Below, one piece after another: positions 45,972-55,881 of a stretch of 64,000 bases of DNA (position 1 is the stretch's first letter; every line of letters starts with the position of its first letter). This DNA is from an uncultured Ignavibacteria bacterium (lineage in GTDB: Bacteria; Bacteroidota; Ignavibacteria; Tepidaquicellales; Tepidaquicellaceae): assembly GCA_937974175.1 (NCBI GenBank), contig CALJIG010000047.1, forward strand, positions 55,322-119,321, given 5' to 3'. The notes under the pieces were generated by a model. That model ran no database searches and was not told the origin of the DNA. It was given only the letters and a program-made list of their open reading frames with translations. Position numbers and translations under genes: made by a program.

Positions 45972-48827
45972 ATGAAAAAATCTATCAAACTTTTATTGCT
46001 TTTAGTTTTTGCTTTTTGTATTTCTACGTCGTTATATGCGCAAGACGATAGAGAAAAACCGGTAAAAGTAATAATAAAGAGACCACCTCCACACAGACTA
46101 AATCAGGCTGATTTGTGGAACATAACACTTATAAACAGCGGTCAATCTGTTTCTGCTTATTTATTCGGGTCTATGACAAATAATGAAAATGGTGAACTGA
46201 TAGCTACAGGACAGACAATGACTTTTGAAGTAAAAATAGGAACTACAAACTTCAAAGTATCAGATTTACCTAAAGTCCCTGATGTCAATTATGTTTCAAA
46301 AGATCCTAAATATAAAACTTCTTTCATGAACACAGGCGGCGCGCCTCCGGGAGATTATAAAATTTGCGTTGAACTTCGTTATACCAATAACTCTGTTGCC
46401 GGGGAAGACTGTATAGAGCAAAAAGTAATAGGAGGAGATGCGCCGCAATTAATTTCTCCCCGAGATGAAGAAGAATTGAAAATGGATAATCCGGTTTTTA
46501 CGTGGATGCATATGAAAGCACCCGGCTCAGACCAGACATATACTCTAAGAATAGTTGAACTGAAAGGAAATGAATCTCCTGAAAATGCTATGTTGAAGAA
46601 CAAAGCATTTTTTGAGAAAGAGGGAATTACACAAACAATGTTACAATATCCTTCATCAGCAAATAAGTTTGAAGAAGGGAAAAAATATGTATGGCAGATA
46701 TATGTAGTTCAAAGTGATGCGATAATTACTAAAAGTGAAGCAAATTTGTTTACTAATAAAAATATTGTAACAAAAACTCCTCCAGTAACTTTAACTTCAG
46801 GTACAAACGATTGTGTAAATAATAATTTTTCATTTTTTGATGATTATTCGGATGATGACCCTTGGATGCCAATCGCAAAAGGAAATGTGATTGGAACAGG
46901 TCCATATGATATTGCTGGATGCAATCCAAGGAATTCCTCAATTTCTTCATCAAGTTTCGTTAAAGTAAATAGTGGACAATGTAAATTTCAAAATGTCACT
47001 GAAGAAGGAAATGACTATAGAACTTTCAGAAAGTTTACCGGGGATTTTAAAACTAATTTTGAAACCTCAACTTGTTGGGAAGCTAAATTTGAGTTTTCAT
47101 TCACTACATTAGGAGCCGATAACAGAGTTGGACATCCTATTTTTGCATTAACAGCAGATTCGCCGGAACCTGGCGGTCCCTGGAATCCTATTAATTATTC
47201 AAATGCAGATAATAGTGTTCCTCAAAGCGCTTTTTGTAATTTTTCCAACCAGGATGCAATTATGGTCTGGTTATGGCTGCCCACTACAGCATATTATAAT
47301 GCTCATCCTGAAATTACCCCCGTTCCTCCTGTCGGTACAAGAAAAGCTGCATTCTTTCCATGGTGTAAAAAAGGTACCGAATTAGATAGTTATATTCCAT
47401 CTACTACTCCCATTTATGTTGATCCAGGTACATACTTTATTAAATTAGAAAGGATAGATGCAACAAAGGGCAAAATTAGTGTTTATTCAGATAATACATA
47501 TTCTAGTACTTCTTTAATTTCAATGCAGTGTTTCGATATTCCCGTAGGAATGGGTAAACTAAACACCTTGCAGCACAGTAATGCCCCTGACGGAGTAGGA
47601 AGAGAATTGACAGGTACATTAGATAATACTTGTATAAAAATTTTACAGGAGGGTTCATTGACAGCTTGTGGTACAACTCCGCCATCAAATTGTAATTCTG
47701 ATTGTAAGTTGATAACTGCAAATGCCACAATAGTTCAAGGTTCAAATTTAGTGTTAAGTGCTTATGTAGGAAAATATAAACACAATATTGAACCAACATT
47801 TACATTACTAAATCCAAATATTATTGGTGGTGGTGCTTGGAATACAATTCCGGATGCTTCAAAATTTTTTAATTCCGAAAGTGGTAAAAAATATTTAATT
47901 AAAGCAACAGGTGGTTATCCCGATCAATGGAATAGAGTTTATGATGCTGCATTTCAGTTTGGAGGTACATGGGGCTCAGGTACTGTTCCGAATTGTCAAG
48001 GATATTCACAATTTATGTTATCCGGATGTGGATTAGGTAGAGGCACACGTCCAAATTATCCAATTCCATTTATTCCCAATTCAAATTATCATGAATATTT
48101 GTATGAATTTACTGGAACTGGAAATCAAATTGTTTATAACAACACTAATAATATTGGTGGAGGTCCTGGAAATATTCAAGCAAAGTACATTTTTTATGAA
48201 CTATGTAACCCTTCAGATTATACTTACGAATGGAATCCGGTTCAAGGAAATCCAAGTGGCGGAAATCTAACAGATACAAATACAAGAACACCTACATTTA
48301 GCTCAAATATTCCCAATATTTATAAATATGAAGTTAAACTGCTTTGTAACGGGATTCAAATAGATGTAGACACTACGGAAATATGTGTATTTGATCAGAA
48401 TGAATTATTAACTGATAAAAGACGTACTCCTGAATGTGGTTGTAGAATTTGGGGTCAGAATCTTGTTAGCCTCGATAATGGTACTAATTGGTTTAACTTT
48501 CCAAATTTGGAAATAAGAAATGTTGCTAGTTCATCTCAATCAACAATAAAATTTAAACCAAAATATAATTTTTATTCAGAAGGTGGAACAAGTTGTAATA
48601 ATAAATTGCAGTATTGGATTTACAGAAAAAAATTAATTACAGATTCTTGGACTCAAGTTGGGACCTATCCACTTAACAATAATACTATAAGTTCATTTAC
48701 AATAAACCCGATTACCGAACCTGGTTGGAAGTACTACTGGGTTAGAATTAATCCTCAAGGTCCATATCCTGAAAATCAAAATTTTCCATGTCCTGAAACG
48801 AGTTTTTTAATTCAAGTTGTACCTTAA
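45972..48827 (+). CDS. Large exported protein without sorting domain (951 aa)
   Basis: A signal peptide (about 1-24, SLYAQ) is followed by a ~250-residue region homologous to the N-terminus of the next gene: KRPPPHRLNQADLWNITLIN versus RQPPPFQFRAADLWRVNLTN, then GDYKICVELRY versus GKYNICIYVYS and ISPRDEEELK versus ISPRDLEDIK. Residues about 270-560 form a jelly-roll-like region (WEAKFEFSFTTLG, GTYFIKLERIDA), and Cys-rich Ig-like domains complete the protein. There is no NYPNPFNP motif, so it is not a standard T9SS cargo; it may work in the periplasm or be exported by its partner. It is co-directional with 48838, 10 bases apart. Confidence 0.88.
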   Translation: MKKSIKLLLLLVFAFCISTSLYAQDDREKPVKVIIKRPPPHRLNQADLWNITLINSGQSVSAYLFGSMTNNENGELIATGQTMTFEVKIGTTNFKVSDLPKVPDVNYVSKDPKYKTSFMNTGGAPPGDYKICVELRYTNNSVAGEDCIEQKVIGGDAPQLISPRDEEELKMDNPVFTWMHMKAPGSDQTYTLRIVELKGNESPENAMLKNKAFFEKEGITQTMLQYPSSANKFEEGKKYVWQIYVVQSDAIITKSEANLFTNKNIVTKTPPVTLTSGTNDCVNNNFSFFDDYSDDDPWMPIAKGNVIGTGPYDIAGCNPRNSSISSSSFVKVNSGQCKFQNVTEEGNDYRTFRKFTGDFKTNFETSTCWEAKFEFSFTTLGADNRVGHPIFALTADSPEPGGPWNPINYSNADNSVPQSAFCNFSNQDAIMVWLWLPTTAYYNAHPEITPVPPVGTRKAAFFPWCKKGTELDSYIPSTTPIYVDPGTYFIKLERIDATKGKISVYSDNTYSSTSLISMQCFDIPVGMGKLNTLQHSNAPDGVGRELTGTLDNTCIKILQEGSLTACGTTPPSNCNSDCKLITANATIVQGSNLVLSAYVGKYKHNIEPTFTLLNPNIIGGGAWNTIPDASKFFNSESGKKYLIKATGGYPDQWNRVYDAAFQFGGTWGSGTVPNCQGYSQFMLSGCGLGRGTRPNYPIPFIPNSNYHEYLYEFTGTGNQIVYNNTNNIGGGPGNIQAKYIFYELCNPSDYTYEWNPVQGNPSGGNLTDTNTRTPTFSSNIPNIYKYEVKLLCNGIQIDVDTTEICVFDQNELLTDKRRTPECGCRIWGQNLVSLDNGTNWFNFPNLEIRNVASSSQSTIKFKPKYNFYSEGGTSCNNKLQYWIYRKKLITDSWTQVGTYPLNNNTISSFTINPITEPGWKYYWVRINPQGPYPENQNFPCPETSFLIQVVP

Positions 48828-48837
48828 TTTACATAAA

Positions 48838-51435
48838 ATGAAAAATTTAAAAATAAAAATATTTTTTTTGTTAGTAATTTTTTTAGGAGCAAGTTTCTCC
48901 TTCGCGCAAATCACTGCCACTCTCAGACAACCGCCGCCCTTTCAGTTCAGGGCGGCTGATTTGTGGAGAGTGAATTTAACGAATACGGGCAGTCCTGCAG
49001 AAATTTATCTTAAAGCGATTGTAACAAAAGGTGCGGTAAATCTTGTTGAGGCTACATCCTCTAAGTTTACTTTCCCGACTACTTTAACGCCAAAACTTAT
49101 TGATGCTGCTTCAATCTCTCCTATAGATTTAAAGAAGAATTCAACGGAAATTGATGATGCATTTAAATCTACAGGCTCGCTTCCATCAGGAAAGTACAAT
49201 ATTTGTATTTACGTTTATTCTTCATCAAATTCTTTACTTTCACAATACTGCGCCGATTTTGAAGTACTGCAAACTATAAAAGGAGAATTAATTTCTCCCA
49301 GAGATTTGGAAGATATAAAAATCCCTCTCCCTATTTTTAACTGGATGCCGCCTTCACCCATTACTCCCGGAAACAATGTTACTTATGAGATAAATATTGT
49401 GGAGATATTAGAGAGACAAACAGCTTTCTATGCAATGAGTGCAAACCCTTATATATATTCAAAGAGAAATATCACCAATGGGATTTTTCAATATCCTATA
49501 GCAGCATTACCATTGGAGAACGGCAGAAGATATGCATGGAGAGTAAAAACCTATCTGAACGGCGGATTATTATCTGAAAGCGAAGTAAGAGAGTTTTTTT
49601 ATAATGGAAAATCCGTTTCATCAAAAGAATTCAACGCTAATGCAAAGAAGAAATTTTTAGAAGAAAGTAAGACGTTCATAGATATGCCCTCAATTATTGC
49701 TCCAAAGAGGGGCAGCGGAGGATTTACGAGTAAGGTAGGTATGCTGAACGGATATAAAAAAATAAATCTTTCTGCGCCTGAGTTTTTAGAATTAGGTAAA
49801 GAGGTTTCTGAATCTCCATTTAAATTTTCAGGCAGTTATGACGTATCAGGTAAATTTACTGACAGGCAGAAAACAGGCTCTCAAATTCCAAGAAATTTAT
49901 TGAGCGTAACGTTTACTCCAACAATATCTATATATAACTTACCGTTCACATTAAATCTGTATTACGATACTCAGCAGCAGGACTTCAAACAGAATATAAA
50001 CAGCGCAGCATTATTGTTTGACCCCGCAAAGATGAAAGATTATGTGAAAAGCAAAGCAGAAGAAAAAGGAAGCGAATTTGCACAGAATAAATTGAGTGGA
50101 TTATTGAAGTTCTTCTCAAATTTCAATACACTTGGTATAGGTGAAACGTATCCGAGTTACTCAAAGTATATACTAAACGGAACGAAAGTTACCGGTCTTG
50201 ACCTCGAGTACAGCCAGGGCTTACTCTATTTGGCAGTATCCGGACTAAAGAATCTTGATGCAATAGATTCAGTAAATTTTGCCCGGAAACTTTGGGCAGG
50301 GAAAATAGGTATCGGAGCAAAGGATGATTCGCACTTCCATATTACAATGATGACGGCAAAGGATAATATAAATTCGCTTGATATAAATGATACAATGAAG
50401 GTAACATCAAGTATGTCTCCAATGGAAAATGTGATTGTAGGCACTGACGGTAAGATAAAATTTCTTAAAGACAGAGTTTCTATCAAAGGTGAGTTCTCGG
50501 GTTCAGTGATTACTGATGACTTAAGAGCTCCTGACTTAATAAGCGATGATATTCCGGGCATTGCCAAGGACTTAATCAGTATCAAGATGGGAACACACTA
50601 CGATTTAATGTATAATATTGAATCAATTGTTAATATTCCTGAATCAAATACGAAACTAAAAGGCGGGTATAAGTATATCGGATTAGGATATTCTTCTCTT
50701 GGTGCGCCTTCGATTACAAACGGATTGAAGGGATTCAATATAGGGATAGACCAATATCTTGTTGATAAGAAAATTAATTTGAAATTATCGACAGAGTTTT
50801 TAAGAAGCGAAAAAACTTCAATGGATAAGAGCAAAGTTGATTTCGGACTTAGTATGTTCTTTGATGAAGCACCGTATCTTATTTTAAATTACACTCCATA
50901 TTCTGAAAAGAACGATGCTGTTACTGATTCTTTAAAGATTGAAAACACTGCCTCAGCGTTTTCGCTAACAACAGGTATTAATATTCCTGTTAAAAATTAT
51001 ACTCTCGGAACTATGATTTCTTTATCAAGTCAGAGCAACCAGTCAAAGAAAAGAGCAGGTGATTTTACTATTTACAATTTTATGTTTAATGAAACAGTAT
51101 CGTTTGAGTCTCCGTTTAGCATTTCTGCGGGGATAAATATTACTGCAATCAATTCTGTTTTGACTGACACATTATCACCTACAAATACTTACTCGTATGA
51201 TTTAAGCAGCAGCTTAATATTGTTTGAGAAATGGAATAATACTCTTGCGTTCAGTTATCAGAAAACATCCGGATTGAACTCAAATGTAGTGCTGTCTCTA
51301 AACTCATCTTTACCGGTTTACAACATCGGAAATCTATCAGTAAGTGTTATGAAAAATATTTATCGTGAAGTTGTTTACAACGAAGGAAATAACAATGATG
51401 TTATTTTTAGGGCTACACTATCTAAAAGCTGGTAG
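48838..51435 (+). CDS. Probable outer-membrane protein partnered with 45972
   Basis: I start at the ATG 48838, which is followed directly by a signal peptide (MKNLKIKIFFLLVIFLGASFSFAQ); the longer frame from a TTG at 48817 would overlap the previous gene. The mature N-terminal ~250 residues match the N-terminus of 45972. From about 320 to the end the sequence alternates hydrophobic and polar residues in many strands (LSVTFTPTISIYNLPFTLNLYY, SSLILFEKWNNTLAFSYQ) and ends in ATLSKSW with a terminal aromatic, as in outer-membrane beta-barrels. A two-gene surface complex, one soluble partner and one barrel, is my inference. No plug domain or TonB box was seen. Confidence 0.85.
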   Translation: MKNLKIKIFFLLVIFLGASFSFAQITATLRQPPPFQFRAADLWRVNLTNTGSPAEIYLKAIVTKGAVNLVEATSSKFTFPTTLTPKLIDAASISPIDLKKNSTEIDDAFKSTGSLPSGKYNICIYVYSSSNSLLSQYCADFEVLQTIKGELISPRDLEDIKIPLPIFNWMPPSPITPGNNVTYEINIVEILERQTAFYAMSANPYIYSKRNITNGIFQYPIAALPLENGRRYAWRVKTYLNGGLLSESEVREFFYNGKSVSSKEFNANAKKKFLEESKTFIDMPSIIAPKRGSGGFTSKVGMLNGYKKINLSAPEFLELGKEVSESPFKFSGSYDVSGKFTDRQKTGSQIPRNLLSVTFTPTISIYNLPFTLNLYYDTQQQDFKQNINSAALLFDPAKMKDYVKSKAEEKGSEFAQNKLSGLLKFFSNFNTLGIGETYPSYSKYILNGTKVTGLDLEYSQGLLYLAVSGLKNLDAIDSVNFARKLWAGKIGIGAKDDSHFHITMMTAKDNINSLDINDTMKVTSSMSPMENVIVGTDGKIKFLKDRVSIKGEFSGSVITDDLRAPDLISDDIPGIAKDLISIKMGTHYDLMYNIESIVNIPESNTKLKGGYKYIGLGYSSLGAPSITNGLKGFNIGIDQYLVDKKINLKLSTEFLRSEKTSMDKSKVDFGLSMFFDEAPYLILNYTPYSEKNDAVTDSLKIENTASAFSLTTGINIPVKNYTLGTMISLSSQSNQSKKRAGDFTIYNFMFNETVSFESPFSISAGINITAINSVLTDTLSPTNTYSYDLSSSLILFEKWNNTLAFSYQKTSGLNSNVVLSLNSSLPVYNIGNLSVSVMKNIYREVVYNEGNNNDVIFRATLSKSW

Positions 51436-51467
51436 AATAAAGAGATTATGTTTTATGTGAATTAAAT

Positions 51468-51499
51468 TAAAAACCTCAGCAGCTATGTTAAGGTTTTTA
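51468..51499 (+). terminator. Probable terminator after gene 48838
   Basis: TAAAAACCT and AGGTTTTTA form a perfect 9-bp stem with a 14-base loop, 33 bases after the stop codon. The stem is AT-rich, so strength is uncertain. Confidence 0.5.
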
Positions 51500-51633
51500 C
51501 AAAAATACTTAAGTTTAAAAATATTGTATACCGAATTGGCTATTGGATTTTAATTTGTAACACCGGATATTACTAATTTACCATGCCAAAGTCGAAACAA
51601 AGAGCTGCTGACAATTGAATATTCTTAAAATAA

Positions 51634-51718
51634 AAAACCCCTCAAGATGTTAATTCTTGAGTGGTTTATCCTGAGTTGGCAGAGGGACTTGAACCCCCGA
51701 CCTGCCGATTACAAATCA
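51634..51718 (-). repeat. Best-preserved tRNA-Thr(TGT) 3'-half plus terminator
   Basis: The minus strand reads GATTTGTAATCGGC (anticodon TGT, 3' anticodon stem), AGGTC, the T-arm GGGGG-TTCAAGT-CCCTC (one G-U), the 3' acceptor strand TGCCAACTCA, and after 5 bases a strong hairpin (CTCAAGAATTAACATCTTGAG with T-run). The D-arm and 5' acceptor strand are missing: upstream sequence (ATTTTCGGATAT) has no tRNA similarity. The join is at the anticodon loop, a usual crossover place for tRNA-targeting integrases. The remaining bases of the 51436-51863 gap hold nothing clear. Confidence 0.8.
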
Positions 51719-51863
51719 TATCCGAAAATTGAAAACTGTAAAAATAATAGTGTTTTTGAGTTTTTTCTTTCCTAAGTTACCCTAGATTACCCTGAGTTTC
51801 TCGAAATTTACTCCCATCAAAAAATCAAATTACTAAACTCATTCGTCTATCTTATGAGAATTT

Positions 51864-54800
51864 TTATTTTACCAACACCATTCTCATTGCTTTTGAAAAG
51901 CTCTGGGTTTTATTAACTCCGCCGGCTTTTGCATTGATACGATAGAAATAAACTCCGCTTGCAAATGCAGATGCATTGAAAGTCAAAGTATAGAACCCGG
52001 CAGATTGAAATACATCCAATAAATTTGCCACTTCTCTTCCTGTCATATCATATATTTTTATTTCAACTTTGCTTTCAAATGGAAGGTCATAATTAATCTT
52101 CGTAGTTGGGTTAAACGGGTTTGGGTAATTTTGAGCCAGATTGTACTTTGCAGGTATCCCTATGATGACCTCTGCTGATAAATCGTGATACCCAAAATTA
52201 CCGTTATAATCTATCTGCTTTAGTCGATAATTATAGTTGCCCGTATTTAATCCAATATCTGTAAATGAATAATTTTGCATCTCATTTGTTGTACCATGCC
52301 CTTCAGCATAACCAATTTTTTTCCATTCTGCAGAAGATGATTTTCGTTCAATTTCAAATCCCTGATTATTCATTTCATGACTCGTTGTCCAGTTCAGTTT
52401 TACATTTTGTTTATCAACTAATGCTGTAAATGAACTGAGCTCTACTGGGAGAAGATTATCCACATTGCCGCCGACTCCGAAATCAGAGAATGATGTTCCG
52501 CCGTTATAATATAAAACAGGATTGGTATTTGTACCTGTTGTAACGGAATAATTAGCGCTTGTCCATGTCCAAGGGCTTGCTCCGTCATTTCTTTTTATTA
52601 TTGCTATGTAATCTATGATTGAGATATTCGGAATTGCATCACCTATCAGCTCAAGATTATAGTTAGGTGAAGCTAATCCGTCACCTGCTGTTATTGTCCA
52701 GTATTGAGGAGCAAGATTTATTAAATTCACATTTCCCATGCTGGGTCCTGTAGGCAGATAAAACCCGTTTCCCTGATTGGGCAATGAACCGGAGCCTGAG
52801 TTATTAAATGTTGCTGTTAACGTACCGCCCGTTGTTAAAGAATTAAAAGTTACTTTTGCCTGTGAGAATGCGCCTGAGCCGTTATCAAGTGGAAATATAT
52901 TATTTGAAGATGCGCCGCTTGCAAACCATCTTCTTAACGTACCTCTAATACTGCCGCCGTTTCTTACGATGCTTCCGGTGTTTGATGTTGATGTTCCTAT
53001 AGTTAATGTATTTCCTCCCATATTAAAAAATCCTGCAGTTGCTTCCAGAGTCAATGTTCCGTTTATTACAAGTGAAGCTCCCCCTGTAACAACCTGACTA
53101 TTACTGATGTTAAGATTGTTCAATGATGTCACGCTTCCCGGAATATTAATACCTGCAGCGCTTCCATTGATTGTAAGATTTGATGTTGAACCGCCAATTA
53201 ATAAAGTTGATGCACCCGTACCTGCAACAGGGTTACTTATAGTCAAAGTGTTAGCGCCAATATTCAGATTGCCGTTGCCTGATATCAGAGTCAAAGTTCC
53301 GTCGATTGTTACGTTTCCGCCAAGGTTTATTGCAGAGGTATTTGTGCAGTAAAGATTGTTATAAGTATCTGCAGGGATTGTCTGTGTGCTGCTTCCGTTA
53401 AGTTGATATGTCCCGTTGCTTTTAAATGTATTCGTAGTGAATGAACTGAGCTGCGTGCCAAGCGCGCCTGTCAATGCAATTGTTCCTGAACCTGCAAGTG
53501 CCGTTGTTCCTGAACCGGTTAATGTATTTGCTCCCAGAGTTAATGTTGCGCCGCTTCCCACTGTAACAGTACCTGTAATAGTAAGTGACTGACCTAAAGC
53601 AACGCTGCCGCCTGAACCTGATACTGTTAAATTTTTAACGTTGCCTGTGAAAGTTGATGCAGGCAATGTTATTGCTCCTGTATTTGTAAATGCAACGGTT
53701 GAGCTAGCATTGCTGGCGTTAATATTACCTGATGTTCTTACCGGTGAACTTCCTGAAAGTGTTAAAGTGTTAGCGCCGACTGTCAAAGTCCCGCTCGTCA
53801 GAGTTAATACGCCTGCGATACTTGGACTTCCGGCAAGACTATAACCGCCTGCATTATTTAATTGAAGATTTGTAAGTGATGCGCCTGAAATTGTTTTTGC
53901 CGAACCTGTCATTTGGATTCTTCCTGCGCCTGTATGTGAGGCGGTACCCTCAATATCTCCTGCAACAGGAATTGTAAATCCACCGTCTGCAAGTGTTCCT
54001 GCCGTTAATCGTAAATTACCTGTTATAGTAGGTGCAGCTGTTGCTGTTATAGTCCCGCCGCCCGCACTGTAAATTTTTAAATTCCCGAATGTCGCACCCG
54101 AGAAAGTTGCTCCGTTTGTTTCCATTTGCAGTTCTCCTGTTCCCGTGCAGGTATGAGTTCCTGTACCTAAAACGTTTCCGTAAACAATAACCTGATTAGT
54201 GGTACTTGCTAAAGTTCCCGCTGATAAAGTTAAGTTTCCATTTGTTCTAATATTAGCACTGACAGTTTTAGTTCCTGACCCGGAAATTATAAGGTTACCG
54301 TAATATTGAGATGAATTCAAATTGGCAACTGCCTGAGCAGTACCTCCATATTCTATAGTGCTTGATGCCCCTATTGAATGTGTGCTGTAATTAGATGGCA
54401 GTGTATTGGTGCCGAGGATTCTTAATGTTGCTCCGTTTGAAACAGTCAAGCTGCCGCCGGCAGAAGAACGGTTTATTGTAAAAGTTGAAAGGTTAAACGT
54501 GCCTGCGCTCACTGTTAAATTTCCGGCGAAAGAAGTTTTGCTTGCATTTAGAGTTACATTTCCGAATGTATTATTTATTACAAGATTCGCCGGAACTCGG
54601 ATGCTTCCTGAACCAGCAAACTCCTCGATTGAAATACTTTGATTTGCAGTAGTACTTGCATACTCAAGTATCGAAGATGCGCCATAAGTAAAGTTTGCTC
54701 CGTTATTGTCTAAAGTCGCTGAACCCTGAATACTGAATGTTCCGTTAACGGTAAAATCAGTATTAACTATTGTTTTTACGCCTGAACCGCTTATTATTAA

Positions 54801-55712
54801 GTTTGTAAGTACATTCGCAAATGCTCCGCCGTTTGCTCTTGCAGCCGTATTTTGATTTCCTGCCCGAGCGTATTCAACAGTTCCGTCGAAGATAATTGTA
54901 TTCATACCGATGTAAGGAGTTGCACCTGTTAATACTAATTTTCCTCCTGTTTTAACCCATAAAGTATCGCTTATACTGTCATCATCATATCCAAATACAA
55001 CGTCAGTAGCGCTTCCGCTGGCTGCAGAAATAACTGTTGCTCCGCTTTGTATTATGAAGTTGCTTCGGTCTCGTGTATTCTGAGCCGGTGCCATTCGCGC
55101 ATCAACTGCCATGTGGAGTGTTCCTGAAACAACATTAAAGCTCCTGCACTTGAAAAAAGTGTTTAAAGTAGCTGTCTGACCCGGATTAAGATTTATTTCC
55201 AAATCAAACCCGTTAGGGCTGGAGACATTAGCAATACCTACTCCCCAATCGCCCACTGCAGTTAGATTTCTTGAGTCACCAATAACAGAAATTTTTCCCG
55301 TTGTTGAAGTTATCCAGTCATCATTTCCGCCCGGTGACGTACTGGAAGTTCCGGGAATAGTGCCGACTGTGCCGGAATAGGCTCTTAACTGTCCGTATAG
55401 GTTTAGTGTATGTGTTCCTAATGCAAGAGCATTATTAGAATTGTCTTTATTAAGATGCAAAGTTTTACAGGATTCATCTCCTGTAAGAGTTACAGTGTGA
55501 CCGCGCTGAATGTAAACGTTGTTGGTTGAACCGGGCTTTGATGAAGCTGTAACCCAGGATGAACCGTTATAAGTCTGCCAGTTTGCTGCGGTGCTCCAGG
55601 TGACAGAAGCTTGTCCGGTTCTGTAATCACCGGCTGTCTGAGCCCGCGTATTAGTAGCCGTCAGGACAAAAAGTACAATTAAAACTAAAAGTAAATAGAA
55701 GATTGCTTTCAT
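51864..55712 (-). CDS. T9SS cargo with tandem beta-helix-like repeats (1282 aa)
   Basis: A signal peptide (about 1-24, TNTRAQ) is followed by a segment typical of beta-helix starts (WSTAANWQTYNGSSW ... HTVTLTGDESCKTLHL). Residues about 90-1000 hold repeated ~45-residue units of the type 'GNLTLSAGTL ... V.G...GTG' rich in Gly, Thr, Ser and Asn, like autotransporter-type passengers. A beta domain, the LLPVELSSF module and a sorting domain (NYPNPFNPTTKINYDLP; MRMVLVK) end the protein. ATCCCT precedes the ATG. It is divergent from family copy E, with 169 bases between start codons, and its transcript runs into the tRNA-Thr remnant, whose hairpin may terminate it. Confidence 0.92.
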   Translation of the reverse strand: MKAIFYLLLVLIVLFVLTATNTRAQTAGDYRTGQASVTWSTAANWQTYNGSSWVTASSKPGSTNNVYIQRGHTVTLTGDESCKTLHLNKDNSNNALALGTHTLNLYGQLRAYSGTVGTIPGTSSTSPGGNDDWITSTTGKISVIGDSRNLTAVGDWGVGIANVSSPNGFDLEINLNPGQTATLNTFFKCRSFNVVSGTLHMAVDARMAPAQNTRDRSNFIIQSGATVISAASGSATDVVFGYDDDSISDTLWVKTGGKLVLTGATPYIGMNTIIFDGTVEYARAGNQNTAARANGGAFANVLTNLIISGSGVKTIVNTDFTVNGTFSIQGSATLDNNGANFTYGASSILEYASTTANQSISIEEFAGSGSIRVPANLVINNTFGNVTLNASKTSFAGNLTVSAGTFNLSTFTINRSSAGGSLTVSNGATLRILGTNTLPSNYSTHSIGASSTIEYGGTAQAVANLNSSQYYGNLIISGSGTKTVSANIRTNGNLTLSAGTLASTTNQVIVYGNVLGTGTHTCTGTGELQMETNGATFSGATFGNLKIYSAGGGTITATAAPTITGNLRLTAGTLADGGFTIPVAGDIEGTASHTGAGRIQMTGSAKTISGASLTNLQLNNAGGYSLAGSPSIAGVLTLTSGTLTVGANTLTLSGSSPVRTSGNINASNASSTVAFTNTGAITLPASTFTGNVKNLTVSGSGGSVALGQSLTITGTVTVGSGATLTLGANTLTGSGTTALAGSGTIALTGALGTQLSSFTTNTFKSNGTYQLNGSSTQTIPADTYNNLYCTNTSAINLGGNVTIDGTLTLISGNGNLNIGANTLTISNPVAGTGASTLLIGGSTSNLTINGSAAGINIPGSVTSLNNLNISNSQVVTGGASLVINGTLTLEATAGFFNMGGNTLTIGTSTSNTGSIVRNGGSIRGTLRRWFASGASSNNIFPLDNGSGAFSQAKVTFNSLTTGGTLTATFNNSGSGSLPNQGNGFYLPTGPSMGNVNLINLAPQYWTITAGDGLASPNYNLELIGDAIPNISIIDYIAIIKRNDGASPWTWTSANYSVTTGTNTNPVLYYNGGTSFSDFGVGGNVDNLLPVELSSFTALVDKQNVKLNWTTSHEMNNQGFEIERKSSSAEWKKIGYAEGHGTTNEMQNYSFTDIGLNTGNYNYRLKQIDYNGNFGYHDLSAEVIIGIPAKYNLAQNYPNPFNPTTKINYDLPFESKVEIKIYDMTGREVANLLDVFQSAGFYTLTFNASAFASGVYFYRINAKAGGVNKTQSFSKAMRMVLVK

Positions 55713-55758
55713 AGGGATTCTCTTTTTTTGTTTTAGGGATAAATTTTTTAATTCCGAT

Positions 55759-55798
55759 AAAACTAATTTATCTTTATCTTCATTTCAAAAAGAAATTT
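55759..55798 (-). promoter_or_regulatory. Cargo promoter of gene 55712-51864
   Basis: On the minus strand: AAATTTCTTTTTG (55798-55786), 20 bases, TAGTTTT (55765-55759). The 13-base -33 block is identical to that of genes 6486 and 57681. Confidence 0.65.
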
Positions 55799-55881
55799 TT
55801 CAAAAATCCCGTTATAAGTAATATTTTCTTAATTTGTATGTAATTGTTTTACAGTAACTTAAAGCCTAACATTTTCCCGAT

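Noticed and set aside
48817..48837. TTG start of the barrel-type protein overlapping the previous gene
   Set aside because: The ATG at 48838 begins a normal signal peptide directly and removes the overlap.
51634..51800. A complete tRNA-Thr gene
   Set aside because: No D-arm or 5' acceptor strand occurs on the minus strand upstream of the anticodon loop; only the 3' half is present.
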